Source: Sphingopyxis macrogoltabida
Lineage (GTDB): Bacteria; Pseudomonadota; Alphaproteobacteria; Sphingomonadales; Sphingomonadaceae
DNA length: 14,202 nt
Assembly (NCBI GenBank): GCA_003241685.1
Contig: QFPJ01000054.1
Location: 1 to 14,202 of the forward strand
Reading direction: 5' to 3'
Of this stretch, positions 14,121-14,202 are shown piece by piece (position 1 is the first letter of the stretch; every line of letters starts with the position of its first letter). The notes below the pieces were generated by a model. The model saw only the letters and a list, made by a program, of their open reading frames with translations, ran no database searches and had not been told where the DNA came from. The position numbers were made by a program, and so were the translations under genes.

Positions 14121-14202
14121 ATGAAATTGCCGTGGAGCATTCAGGAAATCGCGGACGTGATCGGCGAACATAACGCGGTCCATCTTGTCAAAAGCCTGCC
14201 GA
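14121..14202 (+). CDS. Start of an unknown protein (3' end outside window), weakly Mor-like
   Basis: Only 27 codons are visible. A strong GGGGG ribosome binding site lies 5 bases before the ATG. The N-terminus has the pattern 'LPWSIQEIADVIGEHNAVHLVKSLP', which resembles the opening helix of Mor/C-type phage middle transcription activators ('eIaeviG-eaalkL'). The similarity rests on one short helix, so the name is only a suggestion. It is the first gene after the repeat region. Confidence 0.55.
   Translation, partial: MKLPWSIQEIADVIGEHNAVHLVKSLP

Larger units (their letters stand above)
11323..14202. mobile_element. Left part of an integrated genetic element (phage, satellite or integrative element)
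   Basis: A tyrosine recombinase, an excisionase-like HTH protein, short unknown ORFs with tight spacing and a repeat-rich non-coding region follow each other on the plus strand. They use more TTG, TTA and ATA codons than the neighbouring chromosomal genes. The left boundary must lie between the xthA promoter and the integrase start; no tRNA or tmRNA was found there to serve as the attachment site. The right end is outside the window, so att repeats cannot be compared. The start given is the earliest position consistent with the intact xthA promoter. Confidence 0.75.

Noticed and set aside
13592..14140. Short ORFs on both strands across the repeat region
   Set aside because: They are proline/arginine-rich or cross the repeats, have no ribosome binding sites, and overlap each other on both strands.

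Overview
The window is high-GC DNA from an alphaproteobacterium. The Rel, GTP cyclohydrolase II and integrase sequences look like those of Sphingomonadales, perhaps Sphingopyxis. That placement is recognition from memory, not a database result. About 11.3 kb of ordinary chromosome is followed by about 2.9 kb that looks like the left end of an integrated mobile element. The window ends inside the element.

Layout. Bases 2-3187 (+) hold the 3' part of a large gene for a multiheme c-type cytochrome with six visible CXXCH sites and a C-terminal LVIVD-type beta-propeller. A 378-base gap without a recognisable gene follows. Bases 3566-5659 (-) encode a bifunctional (p)ppGpp synthetase/hydrolase (Rel/SpoT). 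A family 2 glycosyltransferase (5785-6669, +) diverges from it. Next are an HxlR-type regulator (6757-7266, +) with a 9-bp direct repeat over its translation start region, and a translationally coupled LytS-like histidine kinase and LytTR response regulator (7323-9250, +). An 84-bp palindromic intergenic repeat (9265-9348) separates that pair from the convergent genes xthA (exonuclease III, 10428-11222, -) and ribA (GTP cyclohydrolase II, 9370-10431, -). The last two overlap by 4 bases through a probable TTG start. The ribA product carries an N-terminal domain that looks like a decayed DHBP synthase (RibB).

The mobile element starts somewhere between the xthA promoter (11295-11322) and the integrase gene. 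It carries a tyrosine recombinase (11461-12801), a small excisionase-like HTH protein (12873-13067), a 66-residue unknown ORF overlapping it, a 142-residue zinc-ribbon-like protein with a proline/arginine-rich tail, a 395-base non-coding region, and the first 27 codons of another gene (14121 on).

The most striking unexplained structure is in that non-coding region. At least eight copies of GYGACCCT, in both orientations and partly spaced at 10 bp, lie within 240 bp beside AT-rich stretches and a perfect TATAAT. This resembles an iteron replication origin or a multi-site operator. Combined with integrase plus excisionase, it would suit a phage satellite or an integrative element with its own replication, but no replication gene is visible. 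The second notable item is the cytochrome/propeller fusion, with a histidine-, lysine- and glycine-rich segment before its first visible haem site.
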